The position numbers and the translations under genes are program-made. A stretch of 10,315 nucleotides of DNA, from positions 1-10,315 of the forward strand of contig JBBTWV010000006.1 of the NCBI GenBank assembly GCA_038062615.1, written 5' to 3'. Under the pieces are notes generated by a model that made no database searches, had not been told where the DNA came from, and saw nothing but the letters and a program-made list of their open reading frames with translations. This document shows, piece after piece, positions 1-6,127 of this stretch (positions are counted from its first letter, which is position 1; each line of letters starts with the position of its first letter). The stretch is from JBBTWV01 sp038062615 (lineage in GTDB: Bacteria > Patescibacteriota > Gracilibacteria > UBA1369 > UM-FILTER-53-11).

Positions 1-1569
1 CTTCGCAATCTCTTCCAACGAGCTCACGATGTCATAATGGTAATTAGCGAGAGCAATTTGGGTTTGATGACTGAGGACGCGCTTCCGGTTTTTGGTCCGC
101 AACTTGTCCTTTTGAGATCGTATTACTTCATACTTATCCAGAATCTGTGAGACCGTTTTTCTGGCTTCAGCAAGAGGAATGCTCAGGAGCCCATGGGACA
201 TTTTTAAGACTTCATAGCTCTTTTGAAAAAGGATTTGAAGCTCCTTCTTTTCAACTCCTTTAAAAGCTCTCCCCTCACTGCTCAGCCTCGTGGCAACCTC
301 TCCCATTTTGCTTTCATAATCGGCAATACGCTCTATCTCATGGAGAATACGAACAAACTTAGGGATGAGCCTAGAATGTTCTTGAGAGAGCTGTCGGCTC
401 GTTATTTTTTCTAAATATTCCGTGATTCGGCTTTGGTATCGGTCTATTTTCTCCCTGGCGTGTGTCATTTCGCGCCACGAAGCATCGCGACTTTGCAGAA
501 TGGAGGCATCCACCAGTTTTAGGTTTTGCATCGCCAGGCCACAACTTTCTTTCAGCGACATTTTCACTTGATCTAAAGCCGTTCCGGGATCTTGCAAAGA
601 AGTTTCTTCAAGATAATAGAGTTCTTCTTTTTCGCGGGATTTTCCAAAAATAAAGTAGTCCGTAATGCGGGCTATGGAGCCAATGAGCGGGAGAAAAAGG
701 AGCGTCGTAAGAACATTAAAAATGGTGTGCGCATTGGCAATTTGGCGAGCGGCATCATGGAGCGGCGATACCTCCAAAACCAGTTGCATAAATGGTTTTA
801 CAAAAATGAGAGCCAAAAATGCACCGATCATGTTGATAATAAAATGCGCACGCGCTGCCTGCTTTGCCACATAACTTCCGCGAATCGCGGCGATGTTGGC
901 CGTAACGGTCGTCCCAATATTTTCGCCCAAAATAAGCGGCACGGCTTGCTCAAAAGTAATCGCCGATGAAATCGCAAGCGCAATGGTAATGCCGGTGGTA
1001 ACGGAACTGGATTGCACCACAATCGTTATAAACATTCCGGCCAAAAGCCCCAGAACAGGGTATGTGGCAAACATCTCTAAATAAGCATGGAAGGTATTAT
1101 TTTCCTTAAGAGGATCAAATGCCGCGCCCATGAGCGTAATTCCAAAAAAAAGCGCACCAAATCCAAACAGGGCTTCGCCGATGTCCCTGATTTTGTCGGA
1201 TTTGGCAAAAAGGTGGAGGATGGCACCAATGGCAATGATCGGCAGTGCAAAATTCTGAATCCTAAAAGCGATAATTTGTGCGGTTATCGTCGTGCCAATG
1301 TGCGCGCCGAGAATAATAGAGATAGCTTGGGGAAGAGCCATTAAACCGGCATTTACAAAACCCACCACCATCACCGTGGTCACCGAACTGGATTGGACGA
1401 TGGCCGTGGCAACGGTACCAGAAAAAACTCCTACGAACCTATTGGCGGTGAGCGTATGAAGAACGGCTTTGAGATGGGGTCCGGCCATCCGCTGAATGCC
1501 CCGACTCATCGCATCCATGCCGTAAAGAAAAAGTCCTAATCCTCCAAGCAACGCAAAAAATATATCCAC
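1..1569 (-). CDS. Na+/phosphate cotransporter-like protein with PhoU-like C-terminal domain (partial, runs off left edge)
   Basis: This is a membrane transporter of the Na/Pi-cotransporter II family (NptA/YjbB-like), expected to import phosphate, or possibly export it, with sodium. I translated 523 codons from the complement with no stop before base 1, so the C-terminus is missing; the family usually has about 540-560 residues, so little is lost. Two inverted-topology repeats are visible. Each has a QSSSVTT motif (residues 59-65 and 186-192) followed by a G-x-x-IGTT motif (GAHIGTT 88-94, GENIGTT 215-221), which is the family signature. A hydrophobic transport region spans roughly residues 1-305. 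A charged, helical PhoU-like region follows from about 320 and is probably cytoplasmic. The GTG at 1569 is chosen because the N-terminus (DIFFALLGGLGLFLYGM) matches the family and an in-frame TGA lies four codons upstream. It lies 47 nt downstream of the sigma4-like gene on the same strand and may be co-transcribed with it. Substrate direction cannot be told from sequence. Confidence 0.9.
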   Translation of the reverse strand, partial: MDIFFALLGGLGLFLYGMDAMSRGIQRMAGPHLKAVLHTLTANRFVGVFSGTVATAIVQSSSVTTVMVVGFVNAGLMALPQAISIILGAHIGTTITAQIIAFRIQNFALPIIAIGAILHLFAKSDKIRDIGEALFGFGALFFGITLMGAAFDPLKENNTFHAYLEMFATYPVLGLLAGMFITIVVQSSSVTTGITIALAISSAITFEQAVPLILGENIGTTVTANIAAIRGSYVAKQAARAHFIINMIGAFLALIFVKPFMQLVLEVSPLHDAARQIANAHTIFNVLTTLLFLPLIGSIARITDYFIFGKSREKEELYYLEETSLQDPGTALDQVKMSLKESCGLAMQNLKLVDASILQSRDASWREMTHAREKIDRYQSRITEYLEKITSRQLSQEHSRLIPKFVRILHEIERIADYESKMGEVATRLSSEGRAFKGVEKKELQILFQKSYEVLKMSHGLLSIPLAEARKTVSQILDKYEVIRSQKDKLRTKNRKRVLSHQTQIALANYHYDIVSSLEEIAK

Positions 1570-1575
1570 GTTTCA

Positions 1576-1591
1576 CAGGATACCTTCTCCT
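1576..1591 (-). promoter_or_regulatory. small hairpin over the ribosome-binding region of the Na/Pi transporter
   Basis: In the short gap before the transporter start, the minus-strand RNA can form a 5-bp stem (CAGGA with TCCTG) around a 7-nt loop. The purine-rich AGGAG and AAGG segments that could act as Shine-Dalgarno lie in the stem and loop. AGGAG is about 17 nt and AAGG about 12 nt from the GTG, both longer than ideal. It might tune translation, but the stem is short and could be chance. Confidence 0.25.
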
Positions 1592-1616
1592 GGAAAATAT
1601 GTCATTCAAGCCCTAC

Positions 1617-2702
1617 CTAAGCATGTTGTTTTTTGCTCTCGTCCAAAGTGTAAACAGCGCGTCCAATACGCACAAACTGTTCATTCTTTTGTAAGTTGAG
1701 AGAAATCGTCCCCTTCTTTACATGTCTCTGCTTGAGAACACCCGCAATAATTTCTTGTTTGGTAAGCGGACTCTTTTTGCGAAGCAAGTCTTCAATAACC
1801 TCGGCTACGGTGCCTTTCTTGTAGCCCCATTCCTTAAGTCCATAGAGACCGCGGCCAACGAGCACAAAGTGTTCATCGCGGATGAGTTCGTTATGAACGG
1901 CTTGCGTCGTCACGACTTTTTTATCAAAAGCCGATTCTGTAATTTTGTTGGCGATTTCCACAAAGTGCAAGGGTTTTCCTTCGCGCTTCAAAACAATATA
2001 GGCCTTGTCGCGAATGGATTTTGGGTTGATGTGCCTCCAGGTCATGAGGCCAATACCTTCTTTGACCTTCTTAAAGCGCATATCAATTGAAAAGAGCGAG
2101 ATGATCGTCTCCCGATTTGACTTCATACCTTTTTCGGCCAGTTGCGCTTCCACTTCTCCTGCGAGTTCTGCCATGGAAGTAAGATCTTTCTTTTTAGAAA
2201 GAATTTGATAGGCCACTTCACTCACGGCGGCGAGCTCATTTTCGTCCTGGCCCTTCGTTCTCCAGAACGGGTTAAAGAGTCCGTTGCGTTCGCTTCGTAC
2301 AAAATCCGGGCAGATGGCGAGTGCCAACTTCACAATGTGGCTGTCAATTTCAGCATCCGTAGAAAGTCGCTGCAAAATTTCACTTACGAGCTCGTCTTCT
2401 ACACAAAGGCCTCCATGGGCTTGCAAAAGTTCTTTAGCAATACGGCTGACCTCAGAGAGCTTGGTGTTCTCCAGCGTGCGGCGAAGTTTGCCAAGAGCAA
2501 TTTTTTCAATCTGGCGGATGCGTTCGCGAGTAACCGAAAACTGCTGTCCGATTTTTTCGAGCGTCTGCCGCGGTTCATTATTCAGGCTAAAGCGTTTGAT
2601 GATGACCTCTTTTTCTTTAGGAGTAAGGACGAGAAAAATGTCTTCAAGAATCTTTGCAAGGTTGATTTTGGATGTTTGATCCTGGTTCGCGGAGCTAGTC
2701 AT
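1617..2702 (-). CDS. sigma-70 region 4-like protein with tandem winged-helix / HARE-HTH domains
   Basis: This is a probable cytoplasmic DNA-binding regulator of 361 residues. Residues about 18-75 look like region 4 of a primary sigma factor: LTPKEKEVIIKRF, then a helix-turn-helix with the very typical VTRERIRQIEKIALGKLR (57-74). In sigma factors this part binds the -35 element and the RNA polymerase beta flap. There is no region 2 or 3, so it cannot melt a promoter as a sigma factor does. The rest appears to be successive winged-helix-like units at about 84-148, 158-222, 226-293 and 295-355. The 226-293 unit (IRDKAYIVLKREGKPLHFVEIANKI, shown here as its key stretch around residues 230-254) resembles the HARE-HTH domain shared with the delta subunit of Firmicutes RNA polymerase. 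A role in modulating RNA polymerase or repressing promoters is inference. The ATG has no Shine-Dalgarno. It lies downstream of dinB with its own promoter and 47 nt upstream of the transporter. Confidence 0.82.
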   Translation of the reverse strand: MTSSANQDQTSKINLAKILEDIFLVLTPKEKEVIIKRFSLNNEPRQTLEKIGQQFSVTRERIRQIEKIALGKLRRTLENTKLSEVSRIAKELLQAHGGLCVEDELVSEILQRLSTDAEIDSHIVKLALAICPDFVRSERNGLFNPFWRTKGQDENELAAVSEVAYQILSKKKDLTSMAELAGEVEAQLAEKGMKSNRETIISLFSIDMRFKKVKEGIGLMTWRHINPKSIRDKAYIVLKREGKPLHFVEIANKITESAFDKKVVTTQAVHNELIRDEHFVLVGRGLYGLKEWGYKKGTVAEVIEDLLRKKSPLTKQEIIAGVLKQRHVKKGTISLNLQKNEQFVRIGRAVYTLDESKKQHA

Positions 2703-2708
2703 AAAAGG

Positions 2709-2714
2709 ATTATT
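2709..2714 (-). promoter_or_regulatory. candidate proximal -10 element giving a near-leaderless transcript
   Basis: The minus-strand hexamer AATAAT (5 of 6 matches to TATAAT) ends six nucleotides before the ATG of the sigma4-like gene, so transcription would start at or next to the start codon. No convincing -35 accompanies it. It agrees with the missing Shine-Dalgarno and with a similar arrangement before the protease gene at 8135. Confidence 0.3.
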
Positions 2715-2809
2715 AAAGAGGCTTTTTAAACTTATTCATTTTCTGGTATCGCGTCAAGCAAGAATGTTGTGAATCTTGCAAGGTTATCGTTTCTTCTATT
2801 AAGGTTTGC

Positions 2810-2838
2810 ATTCTAATAGGTATTCTTTGGGTTGTCAA
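2810..2838 (-). promoter_or_regulatory. sigma70-type promoter for the sigma4/winged-helix gene
   Basis: On the minus strand a perfect -35 TTGACA (2838-2833) is separated by exactly 17 nt from -10 TAGAAT (2815-2810, 5 of 6 matches). Transcription would begin near 2803 and leave a leader of about 100 nt before the ATG at 2702. It lies in the 157-bp gap after dinB, so the downstream pair (sigma4-like protein and transporter) can be transcribed independently of dinB. A weaker pair, TTGACG (2757-2752) with TAAGTT (2734-2729), also at 17 nt, lies closer to the gene. Confidence 0.6.
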
Positions 2839-2859
2839 TAGCTTCTTTTATCTTTAGAT

Positions 2860-4179
2860 TTAGAGCAATGAGCCGCGTGTGATGCTCTGTGGCCCGAATT
2901 TCTTATATATGGCATCAAGAGCGGGAGCAAGATCATTCTCACGAGGAATTTCAAATAAGCTAAACTGTTTAGCACTTTTCATCTCAAGGCTTGAAAAAAA
3001 GAAACCGGATTTGCGATAGATGCGTGTAGCGTCAAAAGTTGCTTCAAACATTTCTTTGAAAATATCAATAAGCAAAGCATCGTCATCAGTAGGATGCGGC
3101 AGCTTTTTTTTAAGACCGGTCGCTTGAAAATCTTTCGTCATTAAAAAGAAAGCGATCATCCCCGTAGCGAGCCCATATTCCCGAAGCCGCATAGAAAGAT
3201 GCAAAAGAAGTTTGAGGGAAAAAGAAAAAATATATTTTTGATCCATAGAAAAATTTGGGAAAGTACGAGTGCTGGAAAGTGATTTTGGAAGAGTTTCTCG
3301 CATTTCTACCTTAGAGAGAGCAATGCCGTTTAATTCCGCTTGAAGTTCTTTGCCGCGCTTGCCCAAGAGCTTTGGAACGAGCGGCGATAAAGCGACATCA
3401 TACGCCGTTTTGAGCCCGAACTTGTTGAACAGCGCTTCGGTATTGTGGCCGACGCCGGTAATTTTTCCGGCGGAAATTTGAGTCAGAAATTTTTTAAGTT
3501 CTTTTTGAGAGACCAAGGTAACGCCTGCCGGTTTTTTAAAATCCGATGCAATTTTTGCCAAAAGTTTGCTTGAAGCGATTCCTATAGAAACGGTAATACC
3601 GATTTTTTCCGTCACTGTTTTTTGAATCATTCGTGCAATGCCGGCGTAGTCGGTTCGGTAAAGAAGTCGCAATCCCGTAAGATCCACAAAAGCTTCATCA
3701 ATGGAGCACGTCTCCACGTCGGGTGAAAAACTTTTGAGGATCTGCATGAGCTGGTATGAAGCCAGCTGGTATTTTTCAAAATGAGAGGGAATGATAATCC
3801 CCTGTGGACAGAGCTTTTTAACTTTAAACACAGGTGTTCCTGCGTGAATACCAAAAGGCCGTGCCTCGTAAGTGGCGGCAAGGACAATGCCGCGGTTATC
3901 CGTCCGATTGCACACCAAAACCGGCTTTCCTTTTAAATCCGGGCGGGAGATGAGTTCCACGGAGGCAAAAAAACAGTCGGCATCAATGTGGGCAATGGCA
4001 GGAAGTGCGAGTTTTGCGTTCCGAAGCGGAGACCAGCCTTTGCCGGAATGGCTGGTCGAAGCGGAGGACGTCGCACAAGGAATTTCAATAAAGGCGGAAG
4101 ACTTTTGTATGGATGAATTCCGCCGACTTGAAATTCCGCTGTGCGACGAGCAAAACCCTCTTGATGTAAGGGATTTCAT
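2860..4179 (-). CDS. dinB: Y-family translesion DNA polymerase IV (DinB) with unusual N-terminal extension
   Basis: This error-prone polymerase copies past DNA lesions. The catalytic core is intact: HIDADCFFASVE holds metal-binding Asp66 and steric-gate Phe71, SIDEAF holds Asp161 and Glu162, and IGIASSKLLAKIASDFKKP follows in the palm. A helix-hairpin-helix (KITGVGHNTEALFNKFG, 239-255) starts the thumb, then the little-finger domain comes before a beta-clamp-binding motif QFSLF (405-409), about 30 residues from the end. The protein has 439 residues, while the family normally has about 350-410 and starts some six residues before HID. Here about 58 extra residues precede that point. They are Ser-rich with no recognisable domain and are encoded over a large palindrome. 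I found no in-frame ATG, GTG or TTG between the first codon and HID, so the ATG at 4179 is the only ordinary start. A short AGAGG lies 3 nt before it. The gene diverges from rnhB; dinB is commonly damage-induced, but no known LexA box was recognised. Confidence 0.92.
   Translation of the reverse strand: MKSLTSRGFCSSHSGISSRRNSSIQKSSAFIEIPCATSSASTSHSGKGWSPLRNAKLALPAIAHIDADCFFASVELISRPDLKGKPVLVCNRTDNRGIVLAATYEARPFGIHAGTPVFKVKKLCPQGIIIPSHFEKYQLASYQLMQILKSFSPDVETCSIDEAFVDLTGLRLLYRTDYAGIARMIQKTVTEKIGITVSIGIASSKLLAKIASDFKKPAGVTLVSQKELKKFLTQISAGKITGVGHNTEALFNKFGLKTAYDVALSPLVPKLLGKRGKELQAELNGIALSKVEMRETLPKSLSSTRTFPNFSMDQKYIFSFSLKLLLHLSMRLREYGLATGMIAFFLMTKDFQATGLKKKLPHPTDDDALLIDIFKEMFEATFDATRIYRKSGFFFSSLEMKSAKQFSLFEIPRENDLAPALDAIYKKFGPQSITRGSLL
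4022..4066. repeat. 10-nt direct repeat flanking an 8-bp-stem hairpin
   Basis: The decamer cgaagcggag occurs at 4022-4031 and again at 4057-4066. Between and slightly overlapping them is a perfect inverted repeat, gaccagcc (4031-4038) and ggctggtc (4050-4057), with an 11-nt loop. It lies inside the reading frame of the dinB N-terminal extension, next to the larger palindrome at 4069-4148. The layout resembles a small hairpin insertion with a duplicated flank, but such short repeats could also arise by chance. Confidence 0.6.
4069..4148. repeat. large imperfect palindrome inside the 5' end of dinB
   Basis: The outer arms are cgtcgcacaaggaatttca (4069-4087) and tgaaattccgctgtgcgacg (4129-4148), complementary except for one mismatch or bulge near the middle. 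A nested perfect 7-bp stem lies inside: ggcggaa (4093-4099) and ttccgcc (4118-4124), with an 18-nt loop. The whole can fold as one long two-part hairpin in DNA or RNA. It falls within codons of the DinB N-terminal extension and so is apparently translated. It may be an inserted palindromic element or a structured regulatory region of the dinB message. Confidence 0.75.
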
Positions 4180-4190
4180 GGGCCTCTAGA

Positions 4191-4214
4191 GTATATGAGT
4201 ATACGCTCATATAC
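4191..4214. promoter_or_regulatory. perfect 9-bp dyad between dinB and rnhB, candidate operator
   Basis: The half-sites gtatatgag (4191-4199) and ctcatatac (4206-4214) are exact inverted copies separated by the 6-nt spacer tatacg. The dyad is 11 nt upstream of the dinB ATG and 23 nt upstream of the rnhB GTG, and it contains TATACT/TATATG hexamers that could act as -10 elements. A dimeric repressor bound here could control both genes. It does not match the Escherichia coli or Bacillus LexA box. Binding protein unknown. Confidence 0.45.
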
Positions 4215-4237
4215 AAGTTCATGATACATTATTTTCC

Positions 4238-4867
4238 GTGCGTTTCCCTACTTTTCATAATGAACGAGAACTGGCGGCCCAAGGGTATTTGACCATTGGC
4301 GTGGATGAGGTCGGTTGCGGCTGTTTGGCAGGCCCCGTAGTGGCGGCGGCGGTTCACCTCCCGCTTCATTCCAGGATGGCGAATATTAAGGATTCAAAAC
4401 TTCTCCGGCCAGCGGCTCGTGAAAAACTTTTTGAAGAATTTTTGAAGAGGGGCATAACTTTTTCGCTCGGAATTGCTACCGTGCAGGAAGTTGATGCCAT
4501 AAATGTGCGACAGGCCAGTTTACTAGCTATGTGGCGAGCTCTTACCGGATTTTTAGAAAATCTTGAGAAGAGTAAGAAGCCTTTTGCGCTTATTGATGCG
4601 TGGCATGTGCCTTACATAAAAATTCCTCAGCGCGGAATAATTCATGGAGATCGCTTGGTAAAATCCATCGCGGCGGCTTCTATTATTGCCAAAGTCGCCC
4701 GTGACCGGCTCATGCATGAGTATGAAAGAGATTTTCCAGGATATGGGTTGGCGCAACACAAAGGGTATGCAACGGCGGTTCATCGCCGAGCGCTTACGCA
4801 ACTTGGACCATCTTCATTGCACCGCCGGAGTTTTTTGAAAAAGATTCAGTTGTGGGCTGATGCATAA
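4238..4867 (+). CDS. rnhB: ribonuclease HII
   Basis: This enzyme cuts the RNA strand of RNA-DNA hybrids and removes single ribonucleotides misincorporated in DNA. The 209 residues match the family length. Catalytic acids are present: Asp23 and Glu24 (VDEVG), Asp120 (ALIDAW) and Asp138 (HGD). Other conserved parts are DSK (52-54), GIATVQEVDAINVRQASLLAM (shown by residues 78-98), SIAAASIIAKVARDRLM (143-159), the AQHKGY block (172-177) and the terminal HRRSF. One key site is odd: the GRG motif that senses the RNA-DNA junction reads GCG (26-28), with Cys27 for Arg. The GTG at 4238 is the only plausible start, because the nearby ATG is out of frame. There is no Shine-Dalgarno, and a TATAAT-like CATTAT ends 5 nt before it, suggesting a leaderless message. 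It diverges from dinB, and the tRNA-Leu gene follows after 20 nt and is probably co-transcribed. Confidence 0.93.
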   Translation: MRFPTFHNERELAAQGYLTIGVDEVGCGCLAGPVVAAAVHLPLHSRMANIKDSKLLRPAAREKLFEEFLKRGITFSLGIATVQEVDAINVRQASLLAMWRALTGFLENLEKSKKPFALIDAWHVPYIKIPQRGIIHGDRLVKSIAAASIIAKVARDRLMHEYERDFPGYGLAQHKGYATAVHRRALTQLGPSSLHRRSFLKKIQLWADA

Positions 4868-4887
4868 ATCAATATTCTGAGATAAAT

Positions 4888-4975
4888 GCCCAGGTGGCGG
4901 AATTGGAGATACGCGTCGGCCTTAGGAGCCGATGCCCGAAAGGGCGTGGAGGTTCGAGTCCTCTCCTGGGCACCA
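4888..4975 (+). tRNA. tRNA-Leu (anticodon UAG), CCA encoded
   Basis: A complete class II cloverleaf is visible. The acceptor stem is GCCCAGG (4888-4894) with CCTGGGC (4965-4971), followed by discriminator A and an encoded CCA (4973-4975). The D stem is GCG/CGC. The anticodon stem TCGGC/GCCGA (4916-4920 and 4928-4932) encloses loop CTTAGGA with anticodon TAG at 4923-4925, reading CUN leucine codons. A long variable arm, GCCC-GAAA-GGGC, is typical of tRNA-Leu. The T arm is GGAGG-TTCGAGT-CCTCT. It lies 20 nt after rnhB, and I see no intron. Confidence 0.97.
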
Positions 4976-5019
4976 GAGATTCGCGGAATGGAACTTCGTA
5001 ACGGTAGTTTTATTACGAT

Positions 5020-6030
5020 TTATTGCAAGGATATACCCAATATTCTATACACCTCATTATCGCACCTTCTTTGGAATAGCTCACCATTTCTAAAATTTTC
5101 TAAAGTAAATCCGCACCTTTCAGAATTTTGAGTACAAAATTCTTTTAAATTTGCGGCTCTAACCGGTTCTTCTTTCTCATAATCTGAACAGTTTGTGGGA
5201 GGGTTAGGCGGAAACATATTACAATAACACCACCCAATGCCATTAAATTTGGCACCGCCACCATGCGGTAGGCTGTCTTCATTATCACCTCGACCTCCGT
5301 TTTTAACTTTTCGTTTGGCATCCGGCCTACCAGTCTCACCATCAAGAGAAACTAAATTTTGAGCGACTGGCTTTTTAATTTTCTTTTTTCCGCTAGGAGA
5401 TGAAGCAGCTACACTAGAATTACCTTTTGATAGTTTACCTTTTTGCTTGAGTAGGGGTTTTATAGAAACGGGAATGCCTCCTTTTGCCATCATATCCATT
5501 GTTGCCGCACTATAGGCCGCAACATTGGCATGTGGCATTTCCGGCTTAAAATCAGCAACTTTTTTTGAGGGGCCATTGGATGCTATTCCAATGCCGAAGG
5601 CAATGAGGGCACACACAAGTGCTACACGAGTCATCAATCGGCGCGATGATATTTCTCCTTCACTAAGGATATTTGCTACTTCCATACTGTGCAAAAGATC
5701 TTTAACCATGAGTGGGTCTAGACCTTCTCTCACATTTGGAAAACAATCATCATATTTAAAAACTCTTGGCTGTCCAAACGATTTCCAGACATTATCAACC
5801 AATTGCATTTGGTGAAGCGCCAACATCAGGGGTTCTTGCTTGCTAACCTCAATTATCCATCCTGTGAAATCCCCATTCTTATTATGGACATTGAAAAAGT
5901 TGTTATTTGGGTCAGGCCCAGGTCGAAGCTCATAATCGCCAGCACTCCAATGGCAAAACTCTTGAGCAAACCTTTCTGCTATTTGTTGAGCACCAATCTG
6001 TGGTTCCTGAATTGTTTCAGAAGATGCCAT
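5020..6030 (-). CDS. unrecognised single-pass membrane protein with cysteine-rich C-terminal domain
   Basis: I do not recognise this 336-residue protein. An N-terminal soluble part of about 130 residues, with aromatic and acidic stretches (for example GDFTGWIIEVSKQEP, 53-67), precedes one hydrophobic segment at about 134-151. With arginines at 130, 131 and 135 on the N-terminal side, a type II topology (N-terminus inside, C-terminus outside) is likely. A low-complexity Lys/Gly/Ser linker (about 152-260, including GKKKIKKP) leads to a compact tail with six cysteines (268, 270, 281, 299, 306 and 323) that could form three disulfides outside the cell. The soluble half contains two further cysteines (26, 96) and the membrane segment one (140). 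The ATG at 6030 has no Shine-Dalgarno. The gene converges on tRNA-Leu and diverges from the other orphan gene at 6128. A surface or envelope role is only inferred from topology. Confidence 0.7.
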   Translation of the reverse strand: MASSETIQEPQIGAQQIAERFAQEFCHWSAGDYELRPGPDPNNNFFNVHNKNGDFTGWIIEVSKQEPLMLALHQMQLVDNVWKSFGQPRVFKYDDCFPNVREGLDPLMVKDLLHSMEVANILSEGEISSRRLMTRVALVCALIAFGIGIASNGPSKKVADFKPEMPHANVAAYSAATMDMMAKGGIPVSIKPLLKQKGKLSKGNSSVAASSPSGKKKIKKPVAQNLVSLDGETGRPDAKRKVKNGGRGDNEDSLPHGGGAKFNGIGWCYCNMFPPNPPTNCSDYEKEEPVRAANLKEFCTQNSERCGFTLENFRNGELFQRRCDNEVYRILGISLQ

Positions 6031-6039
6031 AGAAATCTT

Positions 6040-6068
6040 ACAGTAGACTATTTCGGCATATTTGTCAA
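6040..6068 (-). promoter_or_regulatory. candidate promoter of the cysteine-rich membrane protein gene
   Basis: On the minus strand a perfect -35 TTGACA (6068-6063) is followed after 17 nt by TACTGT (6045-6040, a weak 3 of 6 match to the -10 consensus). The -10 would end nine nucleotides before the ATG at 6030, so the leader would be only a few bases. An alternative TAAGAT hexamer lies still closer to the ATG. Confidence 0.4.
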
Positions 6069-6088
6069 ATAGCCTTAATGAGCGAACC

Positions 6089-6115
6089 TTGACTAAATTA
6101 AACTAATATTATAGA
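6089..6115 (+). promoter_or_regulatory. candidate promoter of the 425-residue orphan gene
   Basis: A -35 TTGACT (6089-6094) is followed after 15 nt by TATAGA (6110-6115) in an AT-rich stretch. The spacing is shorter than the ideal 17 nt. Transcription would begin near 6122, about six bases before the ATG at 6128, and no Shine-Dalgarno is present. It is back to back with the candidate promoter on the other strand at 6040-6068. Confidence 0.35.
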
Positions 6116-6127
6116 GTCCTCAACCTT

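Noticed and set aside
592..969. Plus-strand 125-codon frame near the left end, and similar frames at 223-414 and 1087-1344
   Set aside because: They are antisense shadows of the Na/Pi transporter, whose minus-strand translation shows clear family motifs throughout.
4069..4148. Integron attC-like recombination site
   Set aside because: The long imperfect palindrome looked similar in size, but the outer ends lack the GTTRRRY/RYYYAAC core boxes and no integrase is present.
3872..4189. Plus-strand reading frame of 105 codons opposite the 5' end of dinB
   Set aside because: It lies antisense to the conserved DinB core and extension, has no ribosome-binding site, and shows no family resemblance. 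It is open because the palindromic DNA gives similar composition on both strands.
4996..5018. Intrinsic terminator after tRNA-Leu
   Set aside because: A 6-bp AT-rich stem (tcgtaa/ttacga) with an 11-nt loop exists, but it is weak and lacks a following T tract.
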